The notes: generated by a model from the letters alone, not told the origin. Counted from the stretch's first letter, positions 1-8,785 are shown. The stretch is DNA of 64,000 nucleotides from Dyella_D sp052115385 (GCF_052115385.1 NZ_JBFRGP010000001.1:372001-436000), one strand, 5' to 3'. Translations and numbers: made by a program.

Positions 1-4
1 ATCC

Positions 5-487
5 ATGAGCCACTCCGCTACCGACAAGCCGCATGACCATCACCACCACGACGATGCCAAGGGCTTCGTGCGTGCGGTGGAACATGCCAGCGAGGAACGC
101 GGGCTGCGCCTGACCCCGCTGCGCAAGGAAGTGCTGGAACTGGTTGCCGCCGCAGGCAAGCCGGTGAAGGCCTACGACCTGCTCGACCACCTGCGCGAGC
201 GTCACGGCAATGCGGCACCGCCCACGGTTTACCGCGCGCTCGACTTCCTGCTCGAGCACGGCTTCATCCACAAGCTGGAATCGATCAACGCCTTCGTCTC
301 CTGCCACCATCCGGCGGAAGCGCACCAGGTGCCGTTCCTGATCTGCGACGTGTGCTCCAGCGCCCAGGAAGTGTGCGACGAGCGCGTGGCCGAACTGATC
401 GAAGCGCAGGCCAAGGCCTTCGGCTTCCGCCCGCAGGCGCAGACGCTGGAAGTGCACGGCATCTGCAAGAACTGCCGCAAGGGCTGA
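5..487 (+). CDS. zur: Fur-family zinc uptake regulator Zur
   Basis: A 160-residue Fur-superfamily repressor. The N-terminus is His-rich (HDHHHHDD, about residues 10-17). A winged helix follows, with the recognition segment TPLRKEVLELVAAAG and PPTVYRALDFL, then a dimerisation domain with the structural zinc cysteines CDVC (about 115-118) and CKNC near the C-terminus. The family represses zinc uptake genes when zinc is replete. The assignment to Zur rather than Fur rests on the paired CxxC motifs plus the neighbours: a ZnuD-like receptor, a MerC-like protein and a CDF exporter. The ATG lies only 4 bases into the window, so the promoter is not visible and a slightly longer N-terminus cannot be excluded. 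It converges with the receptor gene across a shared hairpin. Confidence 0.9.
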   Translation: MSHSATDKPHDHHHHDDAKGFVRAVEHASEERGLRLTPLRKEVLELVAAAGKPVKAYDLLDHLRERHGNAAPPTVYRALDFLLEHGFIHKLESINAFVSCHHPAEAHQVPFLICDVCSSAQEVCDERVAELIEAQAKAFGFRPQAQTLEVHGICKNCRKG

Positions 488-515
488 GGCCCGCTTTCTC
501 GTTCGGATAAAAGGC

Positions 516-544
516 GGGGCGCGATGCATTGCGCATCGCGCCCC
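516..544. terminator. bidirectional terminator between zur and the receptor gene
   Basis: A perfect 12-bp stem (516-527 with 533-544, GC-rich) encloses a 5-base loop. On the minus strand it is followed by CCTTTTATCC, on the plus strand by TTGGTTT. It sits between two convergent genes, so it probably ends both transcripts. The T tracts are short, so efficiency is uncertain. Confidence 0.6.
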
Positions 545-603
545 TTGGTTTCGGCCGCGCCTGGGGGAGAGGGGGGCGGCGCGACCGAGAACGCGGTGGT
601 GCT

Positions 604-2604
604 TTAGAAGAAGGCGCGCACGCCCATCGATACGCTGCGGCCGGGCAGCAGCACCTGGTCCTTGAACAGCGACGTCGCCAGGCGGCCCTTGCGGTTGGTG
701 AGGTTGCTGCCGTCGAGGAAGGCTTCCCACTGGCTGCTCTCGCCGTTGTGGAAAGTCCACGCGGCATGGGCGTTCACCAGGGTGTAGCCGGCGGTGCGCG
801 TTTCGAAGGCGGCGGTGTGGTCCTGCGCGAAGTAGCGCACGGCGCCGACGCTGGCGCGCAGGTCATCGCGGCTCCAGCTCAGCTGGCCGCCGAGGCGTCC
901 GGCCGGAATGCGCGGCAGATTGCCGCCGCCGTGTTCCAGGTCGGCGCGCACGGTGTCGCCATAGGCGCGGAAATCCCAGGCGCCGCTGCTGTTGCGGGCG
1001 AGGTGGAAGGTGGCTTCGGCTTCGGCGCCGCGGAACCTGGCGTCGCGCTGCGACCAGGTGCGCACCGGCATGCCGTCTTCGACTTCGCCGGTATCGGCCA
1101 GGTAGATGAAGTCGTGATAGCGGTTGCTGTAGACCGCGACTTTGCCTTCGACGAAGTCGCCGTGGTAATGCAGCGCCAGTTCGGCCTGGTTGGCGGTTTC
1201 CTCTTTCAGCTTGGCGTCGCCGATCTCGAAACTGTTGGATGCGGCGTGCGGGCCGTGGGCGAACAGCTCCTCCTCGGCCGGCGCGCGCTGTGCGCGATCG
1301 AGATTGAGGCTGAGGTGCCAGCGCTCGGTGAAGCGCCACGATGCGCCGGCGGAGAAGCTGGACGGGGAAAACGTGCGGCGCGGCTGGTCGTCCGGGGTGA
1401 CGGTGTGGCGGTCGGTGCGCGCGCCGAGTTCCAGCTTCACCGGGCCGAACTGGCGCTGCTCGGTGAGGAACAGGCCCCAGGCCTTGGTCGTGGTGGGCGG
1501 CACGAAGGTTTCTTCGCCGACGGCGGAGAAGTCGCGATGGATGTACTGCAGGCCGAAGGCGCCTTCCCAGCCGGCCAGCGGTTCGTGGGTGAACAGCAGG
1601 CGGCCTTCGTTGGCCTTGGTCTTGAAGGTGGTGCCGGCGGCTTCGCCTTCGTATTCCACGTGCTGGTAGTCGTTGTGGCCGAAGCTCACTTCCGCTTTGG
1701 CGATGCCGGGCAACGGATGGTTGAAGCCGCCCTTCATGTCGTAACGGGTCTGTTCGAGCTTGATATGTACGGGCGGCTCGCCTTTCTCGGCGTCGCCCGG
1801 TTCGGCGGGGCTGCCATACTGGTCGAGATAGCGCGAGACCGAGAGGCCGAAATAGCCCCAGTCGCCGAGCAGCGAAGCGCCGGCCGCACCGGAGGTGGTC
1901 TTCACCTGGCTGTTGGCCTGAGTGCCGCCGGGGATGTCGTAATTGCCGTCGTCGCGGCGCATGCCGTCGACATGCAGGGCGAACTGCTGATTGCCGGCGT
2001 CGGCGCGGAACACGCCGGTCTTGCCTTCGGTGCCGGTGTCGTAGCGGCCTTCGGCACGTCCGCTGAAACCTTTCTGCGGCGCGGCCATGGGGATGCGGCC
2101 ATCGACCACGTTCACCACGCCGCCGATGGCGCCGGACCCGTAGAGCAGGGTGGACGGGCCTTTCAGCACTTCGATCTGGTCGGCCAGGAACGGCTCGACC
2201 GAGGTGGCGTGGTCCTGGCTGATGTTGGATACGTCCTGCGAGCCCAGGCCGTTTTCCAGCACCGCGACGCGCGGGCCGTCCATGCCGCGGATCACCGGGC
2301 GGCCGACCGCCTTGCCCAGGCCGGTGGTCTGCACGCCGGGGATCGCGGAGACCGTCTCGCCGAGGGTGCCGGCCTTGACCTCGTCCAGCGCGGAGCCGGC
2401 CAGCACGGCCACCGGGGCGACGATCTGGTCGGCCTGCTGGCCCAGCGGCACGGCGTTGACGGTGATCGCGTCGAGATTCTTGGCCTTGGCCTTGTGGTCG
2501 TCCTTGTCCGCCGCGATATCGGTGCGTTCTTCGGCAGCGTGCAGCGGCGGGGCGATAGCGCCCAGGCTGGCGGCGAGGGCGATGGCGAGGATGGTTTTGC
2601 GCAT
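604..2604 (-). CDS. TonB-dependent receptor, ZnuD-like (zinc uptake)
   Basis: A 666-residue outer-membrane receptor. The signal peptide (MRKTILAIALAASLGAIAP, cleavage near HA-AEE) precedes a charged, His/Lys-containing segment and a TonB-box-like stretch (AITVNA, about 45). A plug domain follows with VIRGMDGPRVAVLENG and the plug motif LKGPSTLLYGSGAIGGVVN, then a beta-barrel ending in the aromatic RAFF. Its length and the plug resemble ZnuD-type zinc/heme receptors. A palindrome of Zur-box type lies 37 bases upstream of its start and zur is the adjacent gene, which supports zinc as substrate by inference. The alternative is a generic siderophore receptor. Confidence 0.82.
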   Translation of the reverse strand: MRKTILAIALAASLGAIAPPLHAAEERTDIAADKDDHKAKAKNLDAITVNAVPLGQQADQIVAPVAVLAGSALDEVKAGTLGETVSAIPGVQTTGLGKAVGRPVIRGMDGPRVAVLENGLGSQDVSNISQDHATSVEPFLADQIEVLKGPSTLLYGSGAIGGVVNVVDGRIPMAAPQKGFSGRAEGRYDTGTEGKTGVFRADAGNQQFALHVDGMRRDDGNYDIPGGTQANSQVKTTSGAAGASLLGDWGYFGLSVSRYLDQYGSPAEPGDAEKGEPPVHIKLEQTRYDMKGGFNHPLPGIAKAEVSFGHNDYQHVEYEGEAAGTTFKTKANEGRLLFTHEPLAGWEGAFGLQYIHRDFSAVGEETFVPPTTTKAWGLFLTEQRQFGPVKLELGARTDRHTVTPDDQPRRTFSPSSFSAGASWRFTERWHLSLNLDRAQRAPAEEELFAHGPHAASNSFEIGDAKLKEETANQAELALHYHGDFVEGKVAVYSNRYHDFIYLADTGEVEDGMPVRTWSQRDARFRGAEAEATFHLARNSSGAWDFRAYGDTVRADLEHGGGNLPRIPAGRLGGQLSWSRDDLRASVGAVRYFAQDHTAAFETRTAGYTLVNAHAAWTFHNGESSQWEAFLDGSNLTNRKGRLATSLFKDQVLLPGRSVSMGVRAFF

Positions 2605-2640
2605 GGGAGGTGCTGCTCCTGGGGGAGTGGATTCCTGTAT

Positions 2641-2655
2641 TGTTATAAAGTAACA
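2641..2655. promoter_or_regulatory. candidate Zur operator
   Basis: TGTTA-TAAAG-TAACA is a palindrome with perfect 5-bp arms, AT-rich inside GC-rich surroundings. It resembles the TGTTATANNATAACA core of gammaproteobacterial Zur boxes. It lies between the divergent receptor (start 2604) and merC-like gene (start 2715), so one bound dimer could control both. Binding is inferred, not shown. Confidence 0.6.
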
Positions 2656-2714
2656 TCAACTCCCGTTGCCCAGGCAAGAAGTCACGCTTGACGCATTTTT
2701 TTACGAGTCGACCG

Positions 2715-3137
2715 ATGGACCAGGACCGCAAAACCCGTTGGTGGCGCATCGCCGATCGCATTGGCGCGACGGCTTCGTTCCTGTGCGCGATCCACTGCGC
2801 CGCGCTGCCGTTCGTGCTGGCCTTGCTGCCGCTGCTCGGCCTCGGCTTTCTCGCCGATCACCGTTTCGAGCGCGCCTTCGTGCTGTTCGCCTGCGTGCTG
2901 GCGCTGGTCAGCCTGCTCAGCGGCTATCGCCGCCATCGCCGCGTACTGCCGTTGCGGCTGGCCCTGCCGGGACTGGCCCTGCTGGTGCTCGGCGTCACCG
3001 TGGCGGAGGGCTATTCGATCGGCGTGCACAGTGTGCTGGTCACCTGCGGTGGCCTGCTCGTCGCGGCCGCGCACTTCATCAACCTGCGCGCGGACCGCGA
3101 GCAGGGGCATGTGCACAGCGTGGATTGCGCGCATTGA
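2715..3137 (+). CDS. MerC-domain membrane protein
   Basis: About 140 residues with four predicted membrane helices. The first helix carries the MerC-type metal site CAIHCAALPF (CxxxC). The C-terminus is His/Cys-rich (GHVHSVDCAH). MerC-family proteins are small inner-membrane metal transporters or metal-binding proteins. In this setting, next to zur and opposite a Zur-box-like site, a zinc-related role is more likely than mercury, since no merR, merT or merA is nearby. A TTG at 2688 would add nine residues; the ATG at 2715 is preferred, although neither has a strong ribosome-binding site. The CDF exporter gene starts 49 bases downstream in the same direction. Confidence 0.75.
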   Translation: MDQDRKTRWWRIADRIGATASFLCAIHCAALPFVLALLPLLGLGFLADHRFERAFVLFACVLALVSLLSGYRRHRRVLPLRLALPGLALLVLGVTVAEGYSIGVHSVLVTCGGLLVAAAHFINLRADREQGHVHSVDCAH

Positions 3138-3186
3138 TGCGGCGTCGTGATTGTGTAACGGCGAGTGCGCTTTCTAGCATTCGCGT

Positions 3187-4161
3187 ATGAGTCATACGCA
3201 CGACCACTCCCACGATCATGGCGATCATGCGCACGCGCATGGCGCACACGATGACGCGCGCGCCGGCAAGGGCTTGAACGCCCGCGAGCGCAAGCTCGCC
3301 TTCGCCTTCGTGCTCACCACCTTGATGATGATCGCCGAGGCCTTCGGCGGCCTGTGGTCAGGCTCGCTGGCCTTGCTGGCCGACGCCGGCCACATGCTGG
3401 TGGATGCGCTGGCCTTGCTGCTCGCCGTACTCGGCGCATGGATGGCGCGCCGCCCCGCGGATGCGCGGCGCAGCTACGGCTATGGACGCGTGGAAGTGCT
3501 GGCCGGTTTCCTCAATGCGCTGACCCAGTTCGCGCTGGTGGCGTTCATCGCGTATGAGGCGATCGAGCGCCTGTTCACGCCCACGCCGATTCTCTCCGGC
3601 GTGATGTTTATCGTGGCGCTGGTCGGCCTGCTGGTGAACGTGGTGGTCCTGCGCACGCTGCATGGCCATGACCATGACGACGTGAACGTGGCCGGCGCGG
3701 CGCTGCACGTGCTGGGCGACCTGCTCGGTTCGGTGGCCGCGGTGCTCGCTGCATTGGCGGTGCGCTGGATGGGCTGGCTGTGGGCCGACCCGGTGCTGTC
3801 GCTGCTGGTGTCCTTGCTGATCCTCAACAGCGCCTGGCATTTGTTGCGCCGCTCGGCGCACATCCTGCTGGAGGGCGTGCCGGAAGGACTGGACACCGGC
3901 GAGATCGAGACCGCGCTGCGCGAGGCCGATGCTTCGATCAGCAACGTGCATCACCTGCATGTATGGCAGCTCGCTTCCGGCTCGCGCATGGCTACGGTGC
4001 ATGCGCAGTTGCATGACGAGGGCGAGGGCGCCAGCGCCGTTGCCGCGATCAACCGCGTGCTCGGCGAACGCTTCGGCATCCGGCATGTGACGGTGCAGAT
4101 CGATCCCGGTCCGTGTCCGGATCACAGCCAAGACTGCGCCTCCGGGCAACGCCGGCACTGA
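3187..4161 (+). CDS. CDF-family zinc/cation efflux protein (CzcD/ZitB type)
   Basis: A 324-residue cation diffusion facilitator. A His-rich N-terminus (HTHDHSHDHGDHAHAHGAH) precedes six membrane helices. The metal-site motif of the second helix is present (LLADAGHML, HxxxD type) with its partner in the fifth helix (HVLGDLLGS). A cytoplasmic dimerisation domain ends the protein (NVHHLHVWQL, about 250-260). The family exports Zn2+ (or Cd2+, Co2+) from the cytosol against protons. It is 49 bases downstream of the MerC-like gene and may be cotranscribed. If so, a Zur-type signal would control both import and export genes, which is unusual because export is normally induced by excess metal. A separate promoter in the gap is possible. 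Confidence 0.85.
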   Translation: MSHTHDHSHDHGDHAHAHGAHDDARAGKGLNARERKLAFAFVLTTLMMIAEAFGGLWSGSLALLADAGHMLVDALALLLAVLGAWMARRPADARRSYGYGRVEVLAGFLNALTQFALVAFIAYEAIERLFTPTPILSGVMFIVALVGLLVNVVVLRTLHGHDHDDVNVAGAALHVLGDLLGSVAAVLAALAVRWMGWLWADPVLSLLVSLLILNSAWHLLRRSAHILLEGVPEGLDTGEIETALREADASISNVHHLHVWQLASGSRMATVHAQLHDEGEGASAVAAINRVLGERFGIRHVTVQIDPGPCPDHSQDCASGQRRH

Positions 4162-4183
4162 GCTGGCTGGCGTCCGGCGCCTA

Positions 4184-4211
4184 TTGCGCTTTGGGCCGCC
4201 ACTGATACGAT
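4184..4211 (+). promoter_or_regulatory. sigma-70-like promoter for the THX gene
   Basis: TTGCGC (4184-4189) and TACGAT (4206-4211) are separated by 16 bases and lie 53 bases upstream of the THX start codon. The match is by eye. Confidence 0.4.
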
Positions 4212-4264
4212 GATCGGCCGTTCAACCTACGTCGAATCAAGCTCGACCAACCAAGGAGTTCCCC

Positions 4265-4429
4265 ATGGGCAAGGGCGATCGCAAGACCCGTCGCGGCAAG
4301 ACCAACCGTGGCAGCTACGGCAATACTCGCGTGCATGGCGCGCAGCCGGCCGTGGTTGGCACGAAGGAGACCGTGACCAAGCCGGCCGCCGCCAAGAAGG
4401 CCGCGCCGGTAAAGAAGAAGTCGGCCTGA
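4265..4429 (+). CDS. 30S ribosomal protein THX (bTHX family)
   Basis: A 54-residue, strongly basic protein. It begins MGKGDRKTRRGKTNRGSYGN, the hallmark of the small THX family that fills a cavity in the head of the 30S subunit. The C-terminal part is a low-complexity Lys/Ala/Pro tail (AAAKKAAPVKKKSA), longer than the minimal Thermus protein but usual in xanthomonads. A ribosome-binding site (AAGGAG) is placed 8-9 bases before the ATG. It has its own promoter-like sequence and a strong terminator, so it is probably monocistronic. Confidence 0.9.
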   Translation: MGKGDRKTRRGKTNRGSYGNTRVHGAQPAVVGTKETVTKPAAAKKAAPVKKKSA

Positions 4430-4482
4430 GAATAGGCCGGTCTCGATACCGGCCCATCTCGATAAGGGACTCGTCCTGGTCG

Positions 4483-4509
4483 AAAAACCCCGCTACGGCG
4501 GGGTTTTTT
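4483..4509. terminator. strong bidirectional rho-independent terminator
   Basis: AAAAACCCCGC pairs perfectly with GCGGGGTTTTT around a TACG tetraloop, followed by a run of T. It works on either strand because of the A run on the 5' side. It separates the THX gene from the convergent gene ending at 4538. Confidence 0.9.
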
Positions 4510-4537
4510 CTTTGGGGGAGCGGCAGCGGGTTGCCGC

Positions 4538-5776
4538 TCATTGCCATTGGGCGGCAATGCGCCGCTGACGTTCGTTCTCCTGCCAGTCGGCATGCTCATG
4601 TGCGGAAACGAGCTGGTTCTGCCAGGCGGTACCCGCTTGCCGCCATGCGGCGGACAAGGTGCGGAAACGCGTGCCGGCCAGCCATGCCCTGGCGCACAGG
4701 CGGCAGGCTCGTGCGTACTCGCCGTGGCGGATAAAGGTCTGGGCCATGCCTTCGATCGCTTCGCCCGGCGGCAGGGACTGATGCTCCAGCTTGCGCGCCA
4801 GGTCGAGTGCGACATGGCCCTGCGGCGACATCTCCGGCAAGGACTCGTAAGCGAGCTGGATGGCGAGACGGCATCGCAGGCTCTTCGGCTGCCAGCGCGG
4901 GTCGCAGCCGGCGATAAAAGCGTGGGCCAGTGCGTGGGAAAAGATTTCCTTGGCGGCATCGGGCAGCGCTGCGCGCCCTCGCTCCAATGCCACCTCAGCC
5001 ACGGCCATGGCGACACGCGCATCCGACGCGCGTTCGAACAGCGCATCCAGCAGGCGCTGCGCCTGAGCCAGGGTTTGCATGCGCGTATCGTCATGCTCGC
5101 AGTCCGCGCGGCGAAGCAGCACCCGGGCCAGCAGATACTCGCCTTCGTCGGCCATGCCCGGCAGCGTGCACAGGCGCTGGGCCGCCAGGGTGGCTTCGGC
5201 AAGCTTGTCGAGCGCGACAGCGCCCAGCTGCTGTTGCGCCACATACAGCAGCACCTCGATCCAGGCCATCAGCACCGCCGCCGAACCATGCTCGACCTGG
5301 ACGGCATGGCGTACGCACATGTCGTGCAAGGCGAACCGTCTTGAGGCACCGCTCAGCCGCTTGGCCAGGGCCAGATCCAGCTCGATGCCGCGCGCCCTCC
5401 AGACCGCCCTGGTCTGCTCTGGCGCCTGCTCCTCGCCGCGCAAGGCATGCGCCTGTGCGGTGCGATGCAGGGCGTGCACCTGTGGCATGCCGGTATAGGC
5501 CAGCCGCAGCGCGAGCACCTGGGTGAGCAGCCAGCGGGCTTCCTGCTCGCCTGCTTCGCAGGCTTCGAGCAGGGCCGTTTCCCACGCTTCGAGCAGGGTG
5601 GCCGTTACCTGGCGCGGATCGGCAGCTTCGATCAGCGGAAAGCCTGCCACGCCTTCGATCCGAACCGGGGTGCCCGGCACGATGGCCATCGCCAGCGCTT
5701 CAAGATGGGAGGCTAGCGAAGAGCGTTGCTCATCCGTGGCCGGGACAGCGTGCGGCTGTGCCATCTGATACGACAT
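4538..5776 (-). CDS. uncharacterised alpha-helical (TPR-like) protein
   Basis: I do not recognise a named family. The 412-residue protein is almost entirely predicted helix, Ala/Leu/Arg-rich, with repeated 30-40 residue helix pairs (ALFERASDARVAMAVAEVAL, FIRHGEYARACRLCARAWL) of tetratricopeptide type. It has no signal peptide, membrane helix or catalytic motif. The chosen ATG (5776) has GGAGG five bases upstream. The frame stays open further upstream, and a GTG at 5998 preceded by AGGAGG at 8 bases would add 74 residues containing MQYVGPVPLSPGAGG. Both starts look usable. It converges with THX and has no obvious functional partner nearby. Confidence 0.6.
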   Translation of the reverse strand: MSYQMAQPHAVPATDEQRSSLASHLEALAMAIVPGTPVRIEGVAGFPLIEAADPRQVTATLLEAWETALLEACEAGEQEARWLLTQVLALRLAYTGMPQVHALHRTAQAHALRGEEQAPEQTRAVWRARGIELDLALAKRLSGASRRFALHDMCVRHAVQVEHGSAAVLMAWIEVLLYVAQQQLGAVALDKLAEATLAAQRLCTLPGMADEGEYLLARVLLRRADCEHDDTRMQTLAQAQRLLDALFERASDARVAMAVAEVALERGRAALPDAAKEIFSHALAHAFIAGCDPRWQPKSLRCRLAIQLAYESLPEMSPQGHVALDLARKLEHQSLPPGEAIEGMAQTFIRHGEYARACRLCARAWLAGTRFRTLSAAWRQAGTAWQNQLVSAHEHADWQENERQRRIAAQWQ

Positions 5777-6092
5777 GCTGTCCTCCGACCCGATGCGTAT
5801 GACGTAGAGCGCAGGGACAGAAAAAGCCGGCTCCGTCACGGCGCGAGGCACGTCGTCCCGCGGCGCGTGCACGGACCCGTCCTCACACAACCAGGGCCCG
5901 AGCAGGGATTCCCCCGCAAGCGAGTTCACGCCGCCTGCGCCCGGGGAAAGTGGCACCGGGCCGACGTACTGCATCTTCGAGGATGGATCGACGTTCACGA
6001 CTGCGCCTCCTGCATGCACCCGCACGCTCCGTGTGGGACTGCAAATACAGGCTAGCGAGAAGGGCGATCGGAATGTTCCGAAAAGCAGCGGC
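5777..6092. other. gap that may encode an N-terminal extension
   Basis: These 316 bases separate the helical protein from hutI. On the minus strand, 5777-5998 is an open in-frame extension of the downstream gene with its own GTG and ribosome-binding site. From 5999 to 6092 I see no feature beyond probable promoter sequence. Confidence 0.4.
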
Positions 6093-7325
6093 CTAGGCTG
6101 CGGCGTATCTCCGCCCGCCGCGATACACCGCGCGCACCAGCTCGCCGCCGATCCAGTAGCACAGCTGCGCCGGCCGCTGCACCTGCCACGCGACGAGATC
6201 CGCGCGCTTGCCCACGGCAAGCGTGCCGCGGTCATCCAGCCCGAGCGCGCGTGCCGCGTTGACGGTCACGCCGCGCAGCGCTTCTTCCGGCGTAAGGCGG
6301 AACAGCGTGCAGGCCATGCCGGCCGCCATGCGCAGCGAGAGCAGCGGCGAGGTGCCGGGATTGCAGTCGGTCGCGACCGCCATCGCCACGCCGTGCGCGC
6401 GCAGCGCGGCCAGCGGCGGCAGCCGGGTTTCGCGCAGCGTATAGAACGCGCCCGGCAGCAGCACTGCCACCGTGCCCTTCGCCGCCATCGCGCGCGCACC
6501 GTCCTCGCTCAGGTATTCCAGATGGTCGGCGGAAAGGCCGCCGTATTCGGCCACCAGCGCCGCACCTTCCAGATTGGACAGCTGTTCGGCATGCAGCTTG
6601 ACCGGCAGGCCAAGCGCACGGGCGCGTTCGAACACCCGACGCGTTTCCTCGCGCGTGAAGCCGATGCCCTCGCAGAACGCATCCACCGCATCGACCAGCC
6701 CCTCCGCCGCCAGCGCGGGCAGCATCCGGTCGCACACCAGCGCAACGTAGGCGTCGCGGTCGTCCCTGTATTCCGGCGGCAGTGCGTGCAGGCCGAGGAA
6801 GGTCGTGCGCACCGTGATGCCCAGTTCGTCGCCGAGCCGGCGCGCCACGCGCAGCATGCGGCGCTCGCTCTCCAGCTCCAGCCCATAGCCGGACTTGATC
6901 TCGATGGTGGTGACGCCATCGGCAAGCAGTGCACGCGCGCGTGGCAGCGCCTGCGCGAGCAGCTCTTCCTCATCGGCCTCGCGCGTGGCCTTGACGGTGG
7001 AAGCGATGCCGCCGCCGGCGCGCGCGATCTCCTCGTAGCTGGCGCCGTTGAGGCGCAGATCGAACTCGTGCGCGCGGTCGCCGCCGAACACCAGGTGCGT
7101 ATGGCAGTCGATCAATCCGGGCGTCACCAGTGCGCCATCCAGTTGTTCGACGCGGGCGGCGCGCGTCAGTGCATCGGCCGGAAGCTGTGCGCGCGGCCCG
7201 ACCCAGGCGATGCGCCCATCGGCGATGGCGAGTGCGCCATCCTCGATCAAGCCGTACGGCTGTTCGCCTTCGAAGGTGGCCAGCGTGGCGCCGGTCAGCA
7301 ACAGATCCCAGGATGCAGTATTCAT
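6093..7325 (-). CDS. hutI: imidazolonepropionase
   Basis: A 410-residue amidohydrolase that opens 4-imidazolone-5-propanoate to N-formimino-L-glutamate, the third step of histidine degradation. Visible are the first metal motif DCHTHLVFGGDR (H75, H77), the substrate-loop residues LRLNGASYEEIARAGGGI, the metal histidine region KLHAEQLS, the SADHLEYLSEDG segment and the catalytic aspartate in ATDCNPGTSP. Its start overlaps the ClC stop as ATGA, so it is translationally coupled as the last gene of a three-gene set. Its product feeds HutF, encoded just upstream on the opposite strand. HutU, which makes its substrate, is 25 kb away. Confidence 0.95.
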   Translation of the reverse strand: MNTASWDLLLTGATLATFEGEQPYGLIEDGALAIADGRIAWVGPRAQLPADALTRAARVEQLDGALVTPGLIDCHTHLVFGGDRAHEFDLRLNGASYEEIARAGGGIASTVKATREADEEELLAQALPRARALLADGVTTIEIKSGYGLELESERRMLRVARRLGDELGITVRTTFLGLHALPPEYRDDRDAYVALVCDRMLPALAAEGLVDAVDAFCEGIGFTREETRRVFERARALGLPVKLHAEQLSNLEGAALVAEYGGLSADHLEYLSEDGARAMAAKGTVAVLLPGAFYTLRETRLPPLAALRAHGVAMAVATDCNPGTSPLLSLRMAAGMACTLFRLTPEEALRGVTVNAARALGLDDRGTLAVGKRADLVAWQVQRPAQLCYWIGGELVRAVYRGGRRYAAA

Positions 7326-8785
7326 GTCGGCTCGCGTGGTTCGGGTGGCGTCGGCGTGGCGGGGTCTTCGACCAGCGCCGGTTCGCCGATGTCGACCTCG
7401 GCGCCGGCATCGACGTCGGCGTCGGCAGAAGAGGGCGGCGTTTCGCGCAGCGCCAGTTCCTGTTCGTAACCTTCGATCAGCCGTTCGGCCAGCGCGCGAT
7501 ACACCGGCTTGCGGCACAGCAGCGAGGACGCGGCGCGCGCCAGCAGGCAGGTGGCCATGATCGGCAGCGCCATCTGCTGGTTGGCGGTCAGCTCCATCGA
7601 GATCACGGTGGCGGTGAGCGGTGCCTGCGTCACGCCGGACAGATACGCGGCCATCGCCAGCAGCACCACCGCCGGCGCATCCGCACCCGGCAGCAGCGCC
7701 GCGATGTTGTCGCCCAGGCCTGCACCCACCGCCAGCGCCGGCGAGAAGATGCCGCCAGGAATGCCGGCCCAGTACGAAGCGATATTGCCGAGGAATTTCA
7801 GCGCGCCGAACGCGCCCGTGGTTTCGTGCTGCCCTTCCAGGATCGCCCTGGCTTGCGCATAGCCGGTGCCGTAAAGCCCGGTGCGGGTGAGCTGGCTGAG
7901 CAATACCAGGGCCAGGCCGCAGGCGGCCGCGAACAGTACCGGGTGGCGCGCACGCAGGCGGCCCATGGCGCCGCGCAGGCCGCGGTCGTGCGGCAGGATC
8001 AGCCGCGCGAACAGGCCGCCGGCCAGGCCGCAGCCGATGCCGGTGGCGAGCACCGCCCACCATGCGCGGCCCAGTGGCAGTCCGATGTCGAGGCGGCCGA
8101 AGTACGCGTAATTGCCGAGGATGCCCAGCGACACCACGCCAGCGATGATCACCGCCGTCAGCAGGATGCCGCTCATGCGGTGCTCGAACGCGCCGCTCAT
8201 TTCCTCGATGGCGAACACCACGCCCGCCAGCGGCGTATTGAATGCGGCTGCCAGGCCCGCGGCGGAACCGGCCAGGATGAAACGCCCGGCCGCGGCGGCA
8301 TCGGCGAAGCCGAAGCGCCGGCCCAGCGAATACAGGAGCCCCGCGCCCACGTGCACCGTGGGGCCTTCGCGTCCGACCGAGGCGCCGCCGAGCAGCGCGG
8401 CCAGCGTCAGCGCCATCTTGCCGAGCGCGACGCGCAGCGACAGCAGGCTTTTGCGGAAGTCTTCGTCCTCGACTTTCAGCGCCGCGATCGCCTGCGGAAT
8501 GCCCGAGCCGCGCGTGGGCTTGAGCGCGCCCGAGGTGAGCCAGGCGAGCAGGGCGAAGGTCGACGGCGTCACCACGAAGGCCCACCAGCGGCTGTGCTCC
8601 AGCATGCGGTGGAACAGCCCGAAGGCGGCGTCGGCGGCCTGCGCGAAACCCACCGCGGCCAGGCCCACCATCACCGCGCCGCTCCAGAACAGCACGCGGC
8701 GGCGCCACTGCGTGGGCGAGAACAGATCCGAATCGGCCAGCCGCCGCAAACGGCTGGGCGGTGTTTCAGCGTCCGGCTCGCTCAT
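7322..8785 (-). CDS. ClC-type chloride/proton antiporter or channel
   Basis: A 487-residue integral membrane protein of the voltage-gated chloride channel family. The anion-filter motifs are intact: GSGIP (93-97), GREGP (138-142, gating glutamate E140) and GIFSPAL. The inner proton-path glutamate (AIEEM) and the coordinating tyrosine (KPVYRAL) are also present, so it looks like an H+/Cl- exchanger, as in E. coli ClcA, which helps in acid stress. The C-terminus is an acidic, Ala/Pro/Glu-rich tail of about 50 residues. It overlaps its neighbours on both sides by ATGA, placing it between the GNAT-nitrilase gene and hutI. Confidence 0.92.
   Translation of the reverse strand: MSEPDAETPPSRLRRLADSDLFSPTQWRRRVLFWSGAVMVGLAAVGFAQAADAAFGLFHRMLEHSRWWAFVVTPSTFALLAWLTSGALKPTRGSGIPQAIAALKVEDEDFRKSLLSLRVALGKMALTLAALLGGASVGREGPTVHVGAGLLYSLGRRFGFADAAAAGRFILAGSAAGLAAAFNTPLAGVVFAIEEMSGAFEHRMSGILLTAVIIAGVVSLGILGNYAYFGRLDIGLPLGRAWWAVLATGIGCGLAGGLFARLILPHDRGLRGAMGRLRARHPVLFAAACGLALVLLSQLTRTGLYGTGYAQARAILEGQHETTGAFGALKFLGNIASYWAGIPGGIFSPALAVGAGLGDNIAALLPGADAPAVVLLAMAAYLSGVTQAPLTATVISMELTANQQMALPIMATCLLARAASSLLCRKPVYRALAERLIEGYEQELALRETPPSSADADVDAGAEVDIGEPALVEDPATPTPPEPREPT

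Noticed and set aside
529..2691. Long open frame of 720 codons on the plus strand
   Set aside because: It is antisense to the receptor gene, has low-complexity Ala/Gly/Val composition, and reflects codon bias of GC-rich DNA.
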